Source of the DNA: Opitutaceae bacterium
GTDB taxonomy: Bacteria; Verrucomicrobiota; Verrucomicrobiia; Opitutales; Opitutaceae
DNA length: 64,000 nucleotides
Direction of reading: 5' to 3'
Assembly (NCBI GenBank): GCA_015075305.1
Contig: JABTUS010000005.1
Span: forward strand, 248,001 to 312,000
Shown in pieces: positions 17,841 through 26,473 of the stretch (positions within the stretch are counted from its first letter, which is position 1; every line of letters begins with the position of its first letter). The notes under the pieces were generated by a model. The model ran no database searches. It saw only the letters and a program-made list of their open reading frames with translations, and was not told where the DNA came from. Both the position numbers and the translations under genes were made by a program.

Positions 17841-18680
17841 TCAACGCGTGGTGATGTCGCGAACCTGCGCCCGGATATCCTCGATTTCAAAGATCTTTTT
17901 CCAGTCATCGCGAAAGATCCCCGGTCTTGCTCGTTTTGAAATCTTGTAGGCGGCTTCCGAGAACGTGCCATTCACCTCGCCGAAAAGCACCGCGATCTGA
18001 ATGCGCAGGTGCCCGAGGACAAAATCCCGCGCAGCTTCAGCCGGCACGCCCTTTGCAACTATGGTGTCGTAGCCCTCCTTCACCACCTCCATGCAGGTCT
18101 GCGCGAGCGTCTCTACCATCGCCGGCTCGAGTATGGCCATTTGTTCAAGTGTGATCCGATGGAACCTGTCCACAGGCGCATATATCGCCGTGGCGACCCG
18201 CACGCCCAGTTCGTAGTCCTGTTCGGAGCCGTGCATCAGCGCGCAGACGACTGCCTGCCTGGCGGAAACGCCGCCGTAAAAGTCACGGAAGGCCGCTTCC
18301 GTCGGCTCCCAGTTGAATATCGATGGATGCGATGGGTGCGCTATGACGCAGCCGATGTCCGGGCGAGTCGCGATCTGTCCGTCCAATGGAGCTGCCGGGT
18401 CAAGCGTCATCAGCAGCGCGCCACTCTTCATTTGGGGAACAATTTCCCGTGAAATGGCTCCGATTGCCACATCGGGCACGGCGAGTATGATGACATCTGA
18501 TGCCTCAACAGCGACTTTCTGCTCGGAGGGAATCACACCCCGCGACTTCAGGTTCTCGAGTCCCCTCGGAGAAACCTCAAGGTAGTGTGCGAGGTAGTCC
18601 GCGCGCTTCAGCAGATTGTCGGTGATTCGACAGCCCATTTTGCCGCCGGCGCCCACCAAAGTGATTGTTGTTTTCTTCAT
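17841..18680 (-). CDS. apnO: Probable D-apionate oxidoisomerase
   Basis: The 279-residue protein starts at ATG 18680, directly before the NAD-binding motif (ITLVGAGGKMG, residues 5-15). An acidic stretch ends the second strand, and the C-terminal half (from about 130) looks like the helical phosphogluconate dehydrogenase-like C-domain, with an H-P-S-H-P segment near 117. ApnO oxidises and rearranges D-apionate to 3-oxo-isoapionate with NAD. It lies between apsD and oiaC, the order expected for this pathway. An upstream in-frame start at 18719 would only add 13 proline-rich residues. Confidence 0.78.
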   Translation of the reverse strand: MKKTTITLVGAGGKMGCRITDNLLKRADYLAHYLEVSPRGLENLKSRGVIPSEQKVAVEASDVIILAVPDVAIGAISREIVPQMKSGALLMTLDPAAPLDGQIATRPDIGCVIAHPSHPSIFNWEPTEAAFRDFYGGVSARQAVVCALMHGSEQDYELGVRVATAIYAPVDRFHRITLEQMAILEPAMVETLAQTCMEVVKEGYDTIVAKGVPAEAARDFVLGHLRIQIAVLFGEVNGTFSEAAYKISKRARPGIFRDDWKKIFEIEDIRAQVRDITTR

Positions 18681-18743
18681 GTGCGGGAATTGATTCAGAG
18701 GTGAAACGGGTGGCGGCATCGGGAAAGGATCCTGATCGCACGT

Positions 18744-19802
18744 CTAGTCGACGACGATGGCACAACCGCAGGCGGCAGATTCATAGGCGCCGAACACGAG
18801 TCGCATGGTGCGCAGATTGTCCTGAGCGCTGGTCTCCGCCACCCCGCGTCCCTGCAGCGCGGCGAGGAGGTTGGCGTTGCAGTCGACGATGCTCGAGTGC
18901 ACGACGGCGTAGCGGGGATCAGCCCAGGAATAATGGGCGGGGTTCGCCTTGCGCACGAGCGTGCCCTCGCGGGTGGTCGTGCGCAGCACACAGCCCGGAC
19001 TCAGTTCGGCGCTGCCGTTTTCGCCTTCCACAAAAACAAGCGTTTCCGGAAACACCTCCCGCTCGAGCGCATTGCCGGCATAGGCCAGGTTGATCACAAT
19101 GTGGGCGCCGCCGCATGTTTCCAGCATGATGGTGGCGACATCCTCCCCCTTGATGGACTTGTTGATCCTTCTGGTGCGGCAATAGACCGACCTCGCCTCA
19201 CCAAACAGGAATCGCGCGAGATCGAGCGCGTGGCTGCCGACATCACTGATGACAAACTGGTCAAGCCCGGCGAGAAACGGTTGATTGGCGAAAACGGGAA
19301 ATCCAGAGATGAAATCAATTCGGGCACGAAACGTCCGTCCTATCGTGCCCCGCCGCAGTTCCGCAGCAAGGGCCCGCATGGGCGCCTGCCATCGAAAGTT
19401 CTCGTGAATGAGGAACGGGGTGCGTTTCCTGGCGCAGAACTGCACCATCATCCGGGCATCGCGCCAGGTTGCGGCCATCGGCTTCTGGCAGATCACCGGC
19501 AGCTTGTGCTCCGCCGCAATCCGGGTGAGCGGCGCGTGCGCCTGCACGTCCGCGATGATGTCAACAAAGTCGAGCCTCTCCCGCTCAAACAGTTCGACTG
19601 GGTCCTCATGGATGGCGGCGATCCCAAACTCGCGGCCGAGCCTCTCCGCCCTCTCCCGGGAACGGTCGCACAGCGCCACGCATTCGGCGCCGCGAAGCTC
19701 GCGCCAGGCTGCGAGTTGATACCGGGACCAATACCCGGTGCCCAGGATTGCAAAACGAAGCCGCGTCACGGCAGATTGAGGTAATACTGTTGCACGCTTC
19801 AT
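18744..19802 (-). CDS. apsD: Probable D-apiose dehydrogenase (Gfo/Idh/MocA family)
   Basis: The protein is a Gfo/Idh/MocA oxidoreductase: NAD-binding FAILGTGYWSRYQ near residue 17, the QKPMA version of the family's EKP motif near 104, and DVGSHALDLARFLFG near 196. ApsD oxidises D-apiose to apionolactone. It is the first gene of the minus-strand operon. The ATG at 19802 gives 352 residues, but a GTG at 19769 starts exactly at TRLRFAILG, as family members usually do, and suits the predicted promoter better; either may be right. Together with apnL, apnO and oiaC the identification is good; alone it would only be a sugar dehydrogenase. Confidence 0.78.
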   Translation of the reverse strand: MKRATVLPQSAVTRLRFAILGTGYWSRYQLAAWRELRGAECVALCDRSRERAERLGREFGIAAIHEDPVELFERERLDFVDIIADVQAHAPLTRIAAEHKLPVICQKPMAATWRDARMMVQFCARKRTPFLIHENFRWQAPMRALAAELRRGTIGRTFRARIDFISGFPVFANQPFLAGLDQFVISDVGSHALDLARFLFGEARSVYCRTRRINKSIKGEDVATIMLETCGGAHIVINLAYAGNALEREVFPETLVFVEGENGSAELSPGCVLRTTTREGTLVRKANPAHYSWADPRYAVVHSSIVDCNANLLAALQGRGVAETSAQDNLRTMRLVFGAYESAACGCAIVVD

Positions 19803-19804
19803 AC

Positions 19805-19834
19805 TAGATAGGAAACAAATTGCATAGGCGTCAA
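19805..19834 (-). promoter_or_regulatory. Sigma70-like promoter candidate for the apsD operon
   Basis: On the minus strand there is TTGACG, an 18-base spacer and TATCTA, a good match to the vegetative promoter. The -10 box ends two bases before the ATG at 19802, so transcription would start inside that reading frame. This favours the GTG at 19769 as the true start. The 102-base gap to the divergent TonB receptor gene must hold the control sites for both. Confidence 0.4.
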
Positions 19835-19904
19835 GAAATGGATTGCGGCCCCAGTCAACTGCGTCCAGTCCATCCAAAGTCCCAACCCTCAAGCCCAAGA
19901 CTCA

Positions 19905-22607
19905 ATGACCACCTTCTCCCGTTTGCAATATTCCGTTGCACCGATTGCCGCGCTGATCGTCGCGACTTCGATTCTGTCAGGACAGACCGATCCGAAGGAA
20001 GAGCCCATCATCACGCTGAACGCATTCGAAGTGTCATCCGATCGCGATGTCGGTTACACGGCCTCCAGCGCGCTCGCTGGCGGCCGCATTGAGGCTCCGC
20101 TCAAGGAGACCCCCTCCGCGGTCACGATCATGACGCGCGAGTTTCTCGATGACATCGCCGCCACCAGTTTCTCATCCGCCGCGGAATGGGCGCCCAATGC
20201 CATCCCGGTCGGCGACACCGGCGGTGGAGCGGGAGGCGAGCACAACGTCAACATGCGCGGACTCGGGTCAAGTTTTCCAAGCCGGAACTATTTCCGCTGG
20301 TATGTTTCGAGCGACAGCTACGCCACGGAGCGGCTCGAGTTTGCCCGCGGACCCAATGCGATCCTCTTTGGCGATGCCAACCCGGGCGGTGTCAACACCA
20401 CATGGTCCAAGCAGGCACTTTTCGTTCCAAAGAGCAGCCTTCAACTGCGCGCCGATTCCTGGGGTGGCTACCGTGCCTCGCTTGACGTCAATCAACCGAT
20501 TGGCGACCGGCTTGCGCTTCGCGTGAATCTCCTGCACGACCGGCTTGGGGGCTGGCGGGACTACGATGACGCGCAGCGGGACGGCCGCCATTTCGCGGCG
20601 ACATTCCGAATCGCGCGCGAAACCCAGATTCGCGCCGAATACGAACAGGGGCGCTACCTCCGCTACGCTTTCGCCCAATCCTTCACCGATCAAAGTTCCA
20701 ATTGGAATCGCTCAACCGTCTACAACGGCGCGACCACTCCGTCCACCACCGGGACAGGCATTGCCCGGCTCAACGGAGGCGCAGCCAACGACTATCTTGT
20801 CTGGGACCCCAACGTCGGTCAGGTCGTCAACTGGCGTGGATTCTACCAGTCCACAGGCACCGGTCTCACTCTTCTCCCGGAAGGCAGGGCCATCACTAAT
20901 TTCCCCGCGCTGCCCAGCCTTGAATTCAGCCGGCAGCCGCCGGACGCTTTCATAGCCGCAAAATACAGGACGTGGACGGTTTACGCAGAACACCGTTTTA
21001 CTTCGAGCTTGATCGCCCAGCTCGCCTACAACTACCAGCAGCAGACGAGGCATGGAAATGTCCGCAATTGGAATACGCACCGCATAGATGTAAACACCAT
21101 GCGCCCCTCCGCGAACGGAGGCTTGGAGTCGAATCCGAATTTCGGCAAGGTCTTTTCCGACGTCAATACCAGCGTCCTTGACCGGCCCAACCGTCTTGGC
21201 GACCTGCGTCTCAGCCTCGCCCATCGATTCTCTCACAACTGGCTCCGGCACAGCCTGAGCTTGGTGTCCGGATTCCGAACCGACGAGTATCACCCCCGGG
21301 ACTATCGCGTTGGCCGCGTCAACAATCCTGCCTCCCCGAATGCAAACAATGCTACCAATGTTCTCATGGTGCGCCAGTATTGGGACTCCCCCCGCAATCC
21401 GCAGATGTTCGACAGTCTGGTCTCCAATGGCGGCGACTATCGCTGGGTGATGATTGCCGACGACACCGAGCGACAGGAGCTCTTCTACAGTCAGATTGCC
21501 TCCGCTTCCTCGCTGTTCGACGGCAGACTTTCACTGCTGCTTGGATACCGGTTCGACGACTATCACCGCGAGGCCTTCGGCGGAATCGGCGCCAATCCGG
21601 ACGGCACTCCGATAATTGGCGCATCTGGCGGCCCGGGCACCATGGATCTCACCGATCTCAGCCTGAGCAACTACTCGGCCGGTGCAGTATGGTTTCCAGT
21701 CCCATGGATTGGACCGTACGTCAACTACTCGCAGGGCTTCAATGCGCCCGGCTACGGCGACAATCGAATCGACGGTTCACCCATCCTCAACTCCTCCAAC
21801 GAAGGCGTGGACGTTGGCTTGAAGCTCGAGTTGCTCGAAGGCAAGGTCGCCGGCAGCATCGGATACTACTTCACTGAACAGGTGGATCGACCCCGTGCCG
21901 GCGACAATCTTGGGGACATCAATCTTATCTGGACCGATCTGAGCAAACCAGAGCGAACGCTCACCGGCTACCGTGACACTGAGAGCTACAAGGGCCACGG
22001 CCTCGAGATTGACCTCACTGCCAATCTCACCCGGAACTGGCGGCTGATGTTCAACTATGCGCGCCCGGAAACCGAGCAGGCCGACATCGGCATTGGGCTT
22101 CGCACCTACTATGACGCGAATATCGCGGAATGGCAGGCCGGGGCCACCAACCCCGCAATTCCCAATCGCGCCGCGATCGCGCAGAACATTCTCGACATCG
22201 AAAGCACAATTCAGGGTTACACGCAGGGGCGGCGGTTGAACAACACACCCGACTACACTGCCAACGCCTATACAACCTATTCGTTTCGAGAGGGCATGCT
22301 CAAGGGCTTCGCAATCGGAGGAGGCGCCAACTTCCGAGGCCGCCTGGTCATCGGAAATCGCCGGAGCAGCCCGTTTGAATACGTCTACTCGGACCCGTAT
22401 GTGTTGGTCACCAGTCACGTCAGTTACACGCACAAGATCGGCGGAGTCCGCACCCGCTATCAGCTGAACGTCTCGAATCTTCTGAATGACCGCGATGTCG
22501 TCTTCACCAACTACACCTTCAACGCCGGGCTTGGAACAGAAGTACCCAATGCTTTCCGTCACCAGGCGCCTCGCCGTTTCATGCTTACGGTGACGTTCGA
22601 TCTGTAG
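19905..22607 (+). CDS. TonB-dependent outer membrane receptor
   Basis: This 900-residue protein has a signal peptide (about residues 1-26), a short IITLNAFEVSSD lead-in, a plug domain (about 45-165: APLKETPSAVTIMTREFLDDI) and a 22-strand barrel ending in an aromatic residue followed by DL (MLTVTFDL), as outer membrane proteins do. It is divergent from apsD with 102 bases between. Receptors of this type import oligosaccharides or metal complexes using TonB energy. Position suggests uptake of pectin fragments or apiose-containing glycans, feeding the apiose enzymes; substrate not shown by sequence. Confidence 0.9.
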   Translation: MTTFSRLQYSVAPIAALIVATSILSGQTDPKEEPIITLNAFEVSSDRDVGYTASSALAGGRIEAPLKETPSAVTIMTREFLDDIAATSFSSAAEWAPNAIPVGDTGGGAGGEHNVNMRGLGSSFPSRNYFRWYVSSDSYATERLEFARGPNAILFGDANPGGVNTTWSKQALFVPKSSLQLRADSWGGYRASLDVNQPIGDRLALRVNLLHDRLGGWRDYDDAQRDGRHFAATFRIARETQIRAEYEQGRYLRYAFAQSFTDQSSNWNRSTVYNGATTPSTTGTGIARLNGGAANDYLVWDPNVGQVVNWRGFYQSTGTGLTLLPEGRAITNFPALPSLEFSRQPPDAFIAAKYRTWTVYAEHRFTSSLIAQLAYNYQQQTRHGNVRNWNTHRIDVNTMRPSANGGLESNPNFGKVFSDVNTSVLDRPNRLGDLRLSLAHRFSHNWLRHSLSLVSGFRTDEYHPRDYRVGRVNNPASPNANNATNVLMVRQYWDSPRNPQMFDSLVSNGGDYRWVMIADDTERQELFYSQIASASSLFDGRLSLLLGYRFDDYHREAFGGIGANPDGTPIIGASGGPGTMDLTDLSLSNYSAGAVWFPVPWIGPYVNYSQGFNAPGYGDNRIDGSPILNSSNEGVDVGLKLELLEGKVAGSIGYYFTEQVDRPRAGDNLGDINLIWTDLSKPERTLTGYRDTESYKGHGLEIDLTANLTRNWRLMFNYARPETEQADIGIGLRTYYDANIAEWQAGATNPAIPNRAAIAQNILDIESTIQGYTQGRRLNNTPDYTANAYTTYSFREGMLKGFAIGGGANFRGRLVIGNRRSSPFEYVYSDPYVLVTSHVSYTHKIGGVRTRYQLNVSNLLNDRDVVFTNYTFNAGLGTEVPNAFRHQAPRRFMLTVTFDL

Positions 22608-22934
22608 CGGCGGACAAGGTTCCCGGATTCCAGGAGCGGATCTGTCCCGCATTCGCCCCATGTTCCTGCGCATCTGCCCCGACGAATTGCTGCCATGGTA
22701 TCGAAATCCGGGTGGAGTCATCGACATTGCTGACTGCTACAACGGAGACGACTGCTGGCTGGGACCCTATTTCTGGGCCGACGCCCACGGCGGCCTCGAC
22801 AATCAATCAACCGCTTGGCTCCGTCAACTACCCGCCCCACCGCGTGGATGATCACTACTATTTCAACAGCCTCGCGAAGGGCGACAACAACAACCGCTGG
22901 CCCGCCAGCGTTTCAGCGAACCGGAGGCAGCCAG
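22608..22934. other. Gene-free stretch with possible decayed coding remnant
   Basis: No intact gene is seen in this 327-base gap between convergent genes. Plus-strand frames give protein-like stretches that switch frame: VIDIADCYNGDDCWLGPYFW in one, then VNYPPHRVDDHYYFNSLAKG in another. This looks like the frameshifted end of a lost gene. I could not name the family. Confidence 0.3.
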
Positions 22935-24197
22935 CTATTTTTGACGATGGGCCGGAGGGTTCGCACCCGATGCTGACTCTAAACGCAGCACCTTGCCGCC
23001 GCCATGCCTTGCCTCCTCAATGAAACGCCTGTCGGTGGCATCCCTCCCCCACGGCCGTGCGCCAGCGCTGTCGAGTATCCACTCCGAGATCTCGCTCGCA
23101 GGCCGCGCCTTCAATCCTGGCGGCCAGACAGGTGGAGCATCGACGTCGCGCATGCCGTCGGTTGGATGGTAGGGCACCAGCTTTGAGGAGCGGTCACGAT
23201 AGGCCGGCGCCTCTGAAAGATGATCGCCTGCCTGATCGAAAAATCGATTGTCCCGAAGATACACGTCACAAGGACCATAGGACGGCCAGACCTCGAACAT
23301 CGCCATGTCCCCTTCGCTGCTTGGTCCCTTTCGCGCGACGTTTCCCACCATTGTCAGCATGGCCCGCTGGAGTTCCCTGCCTTTCCATTGCGACGGTACA
23401 AAGCCGAACTGCATGATTCGGTGGCCCGGGTTGTGAATGTAATTGTTCACGAAGGCCGCCCGAACGCCTCCCTTGAAGAGGGGATGCCGGTCGTTGTTGC
23501 TGACATACAGGTTTCCAAAGATTGCGATCTCCGTCGTGTTGTCGTGCACCAGCGTTCCCTTCGAATTCTTGAGATTGGTCCCCTCGGCGATGATGTTGTG
23601 GCTGAAGGTTATCCTGTGCGACGTGTTCCGCCTCCAGTCGTCAGGGCTCGTTCCTTCAAAGCGCGGACCCGAGGCAGTCAGATTTTCATCGGGTCCCCAG
23701 GCGAACGAGCAATGATCGACAATGACGTCATACGCGCCAGCACCAGTCGACAGCGCGTCCCGCCCGGGAGCCACCGGCGCGCCAGTGCCGCCATCGGTCG
23801 CTCTCACGCGCAGGTGACGTACGATCACATCATGCGTTACGATATAGATGCTTCCGTTCTCAATGGAGACGCCTTCATTGGGGGCTGTTTCTCCAGCGAT
23901 CGTCAGGAATGGTTCAGAAATCTTGAGACCGCGCCCACTGAGGTTGATGGTACCTGCAACATGAAACTCGACGGTTCTCGGGCCCTGCGTTGCGAGGGCT
24001 TCGGCAAATGAGCCCGGGCCGCTGGCGTTCAATGTGGTGACGCGGAGGATCCTTCCTCCATCTCCCCCACGGGTCCGGGTCCATCCTGGTGGAGTTGCCC
24101 AGGCATGGCCGGCCTCTGTTTGGGCGGGCAGTTGACTGCCTGTCGCGGATATGGCGATCAGCAGGCCCACGTTGCAAAGAGTCTTTATTGGATGCAT
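22935..24197 (-). CDS. Secreted pectate lyase, polysaccharide lyase family 1
   Basis: This 420-residue protein starts with a signal peptide (MHPIKTLCNVGLLIAISATG) and then a right-handed beta-helix. Family 1 traits are visible: GGRILRVTTLNASGPGSFAEAL near residue 40, the IVDHCSFAWGPDENL segment near 158 carrying calcium ligands, and SHRITFSHNIIAEG near 190. It would cut polygalacturonate in pectin by beta-elimination in the periplasm or outside the cell. It is the last gene of the minus-strand block that starts with the ECF sigma factor, 17 bases after the esterase gene. An in-frame ATG at 24218 is an alternative start but weakens the signal peptide. Confidence 0.85.
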   Translation of the reverse strand: MHPIKTLCNVGLLIAISATGSQLPAQTEAGHAWATPPGWTRTRGGDGGRILRVTTLNASGPGSFAEALATQGPRTVEFHVAGTINLSGRGLKISEPFLTIAGETAPNEGVSIENGSIYIVTHDVIVRHLRVRATDGGTGAPVAPGRDALSTGAGAYDVIVDHCSFAWGPDENLTASGPRFEGTSPDDWRRNTSHRITFSHNIIAEGTNLKNSKGTLVHDNTTEIAIFGNLYVSNNDRHPLFKGGVRAAFVNNYIHNPGHRIMQFGFVPSQWKGRELQRAMLTMVGNVARKGPSSEGDMAMFEVWPSYGPCDVYLRDNRFFDQAGDHLSEAPAYRDRSSKLVPYHPTDGMRDVDAPPVWPPGLKARPASEISEWILDSAGARPWGRDATDRRFIEEARHGGGKVLRLESASGANPPAHRQK

Positions 24198-24214
24198 GCA
24201 GATTGGTTTTTGAA

Positions 24215-26275
24215 TCAACGGTCAATGCTCAGTCGCTCGGTTTCCAAACCCAGGACACGAATGGCGCTGGCCGGCCAATTCCAGTCGTCTGGACGGCCGC
24301 CGGAAATTCTCACTTTGATCCGCTCCGCGGCAAGTGCGACAGCCTGTGGAACATCAAGGATGCGCAGCACATTCAGATAGTCCGGACCGATTCGGTGTGA
24401 AGCAGGTGGCGCAAAAAGATGGAGCGAGGTTATTTCGGACGTAAACACGGATGCATAGAGCGCATTCACGGCCTGGAATCGCTCACCTGAGACCTCCACA
24501 TCCTGCACTGGAGTCCCCAGAACTCCTGGCAGGCTTAGAGCTTCAACCGCGCGATGAATATCCCAGACGCGCATGCCTTCGACTGTTTCGCCGAGTGCCA
24601 TAAAACTACGGATTGAATTCTTTCGTGACCCGCCGTCGTGAAACCAACGGGTCGGACCAACGCCTCGGGGTGCAAGATACACAAGCGTGAATTCTCCCTT
24701 GGCTGCGCGGGAGAGGAGATCCTTGTGAAGTGAAGATGCCATTGTCCCGCCTTCCGGAACGCCGACGGAAGGGAATGAATCGGCGGCGGCCGCGAGAAAT
24801 TCATTCCAGGAAGCATCATCGAGCACATGCAACCGCACTCGACCAACAGCACCGGCTTGAACGGAGCTGAAAACAAAAAGCGGCAGGCGCATTGCGCCTT
24901 GCGAGGAAAAGTCCCATCGCGACAGCGTCATTCCGGATTTGTCGTCGCGCGATATCAGCTTGATGTCAAATGGGGCGCCCTCGGCCGGCCAGGCCGCAAA
25001 TGACTTCTCCTTGAGAGCCGGAAGCCAAGCTTCCTTTTCCCGCGTCCATTCGTTCAGATCGGCTGGCACCGCCGGCCTGGCTTGTGGAACAAAAGTCTCA
25101 TGAATCTTCGAAGTTCGCTCGTCGACAGGAAGTTTCTCGAAGACCGCGAGTTCCTTTGCGTCGAAAAGCGGCTTTGCCGCCGACTCGACAAGCCGGTCTT
25201 CACCCTTCAAAAAGCGGTTGAACCACCGCAGTGCGGCGAGTTGAAGTTCCTGCGAATCGTGATGGATTCCCTCCCCAACCGCCAGCGCCAGCTTTTCGAC
25301 GGCACCATGGAGCTGGTAGAGGTTTGCCACGGCGGAGCTGACGCGCATCATCCCGTCGAGCGGAAGGATCTGGTCGCGATCCGTCGCGACAATCCGGAGC
25401 GGCCGCGGCGCAACAAGCATGGCGAGCCGGTCGAAGTCCCAGCGGTGGGTGTTCACCATGTAGGCGCAGTCGCAATGACTGGAGATGTGATGTTCGAGCA
25501 CATGACTGCGGAGGTCCGCGATTCCGGCCACTGGAACGGCGACCTTGATGCGATCGTCCAGCGCGGCGGTGAACCACGTGGTAAATCCGCCTCCGGAACG
25601 TCCGGTCATGCCTAGTCGTTCAGGATCCACTTCCGGTCGGGATTGCAGGTAGTCGAGCGCTCGAATTGCATTCCAAGTCTCTACCCCTGCGGGAGTGTAG
25701 CCCCGGGAATTCCACCACCACATGTCGAACCACTTGGTTCCGCGGTGCACGCCCTTGATTTCGCCGTTCTCGATCGTGTCAATGACAAGACAGACATATC
25801 CGTTTTCGGCCAGCCACGATCCATGATACTGGTAGATGGATTTGGCGCCATACGGCGGATGGGTCCTGTTCGCGCTGCCTGCGTGTCCGCACACATACAA
25901 AATTGCCGGCAGCTTCCCGGAGCGATGCGAAGGCAGGTACAGGTTGCCGGTCACATAAAGTCCCGGCATCGACTGGAAATGCACCTTCTCCACCTCAATT
26001 TCCTGGCGCTGAATTGTTCCGGTGACCGTCGCATGCAGAGGCGTGCGATCCGGCCATGGCGACAGTCCGAGCATTTCCTTGAGCTGAGCCCGGTAGGCAC
26101 CGCTCCGGCTGGTCCACTCCTCCAGAGTGGCCGGCGCCGGACCTGCGTCAGAGTGAAGGCGGGCGAGTTCCTGACTGAAATAAGTGTCCAGCATACCCGC
26201 GCCTGGAGGTTCCGCAGGTGGTGCCGCCATCAGGCTGATTGGAGGTAGCAGGAAGAGGAATGGCCGAATGCGCAT
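24215..26275 (-). CDS. Secreted large esterase/hydrolase (acetyl xylan esterase-like)
   Basis: The 686-residue protein starts at ATG 26275 with a signal peptide (MRIRPFLFLLPPISLMAAPP). An alpha/beta hydrolase domain of the acetyl esterase type fills about residues 40-400: LYVCGHAGS near 135, then the nucleophile in GMTGRSGGGFTTW near 231, and a likely catalytic aspartate in VATDRDQILPLDG near 305 with a histidine in EGIHHDSQ near 340. The C-terminal third resembles a second, degenerate hydrolase fold. It probably removes acetyl or methyl esters from pectin-type polymers so that the neighbouring lyase can act. Exact ester unknown. Confidence 0.75.
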   Translation of the reverse strand: MRIRPFLFLLPPISLMAAPPAEPPGAGMLDTYFSQELARLHSDAGPAPATLEEWTSRSGAYRAQLKEMLGLSPWPDRTPLHATVTGTIQRQEIEVEKVHFQSMPGLYVTGNLYLPSHRSGKLPAILYVCGHAGSANRTHPPYGAKSIYQYHGSWLAENGYVCLVIDTIENGEIKGVHRGTKWFDMWWWNSRGYTPAGVETWNAIRALDYLQSRPEVDPERLGMTGRSGGGFTTWFTAALDDRIKVAVPVAGIADLRSHVLEHHISSHCDCAYMVNTHRWDFDRLAMLVAPRPLRIVATDRDQILPLDGMMRVSSAVANLYQLHGAVEKLALAVGEGIHHDSQELQLAALRWFNRFLKGEDRLVESAAKPLFDAKELAVFEKLPVDERTSKIHETFVPQARPAVPADLNEWTREKEAWLPALKEKSFAAWPAEGAPFDIKLISRDDKSGMTLSRWDFSSQGAMRLPLFVFSSVQAGAVGRVRLHVLDDASWNEFLAAAADSFPSVGVPEGGTMASSLHKDLLSRAAKGEFTLVYLAPRGVGPTRWFHDGGSRKNSIRSFMALGETVEGMRVWDIHRAVEALSLPGVLGTPVQDVEVSGERFQAVNALYASVFTSEITSLHLFAPPASHRIGPDYLNVLRILDVPQAVALAAERIKVRISGGRPDDWNWPASAIRVLGLETERLSIDR

Positions 26276-26473
26276 TCGAGCCCGGTGCCACAGGGTTTGC
26301 GGATGCCTTGGAGTGACAGAGCCATGGTTGCACGCGAATTTGCCCACACAGCCGCATTTGCCAGAATCAACCCTGACTGTCGACGGGAGCTTCGTCGACT
26401 CCAGTTTGGCGGAGGGCGATGCAGGTTGGGATTTTCGAGCAATCAATGTACCGATTTCCACAGGCAAGGCATT

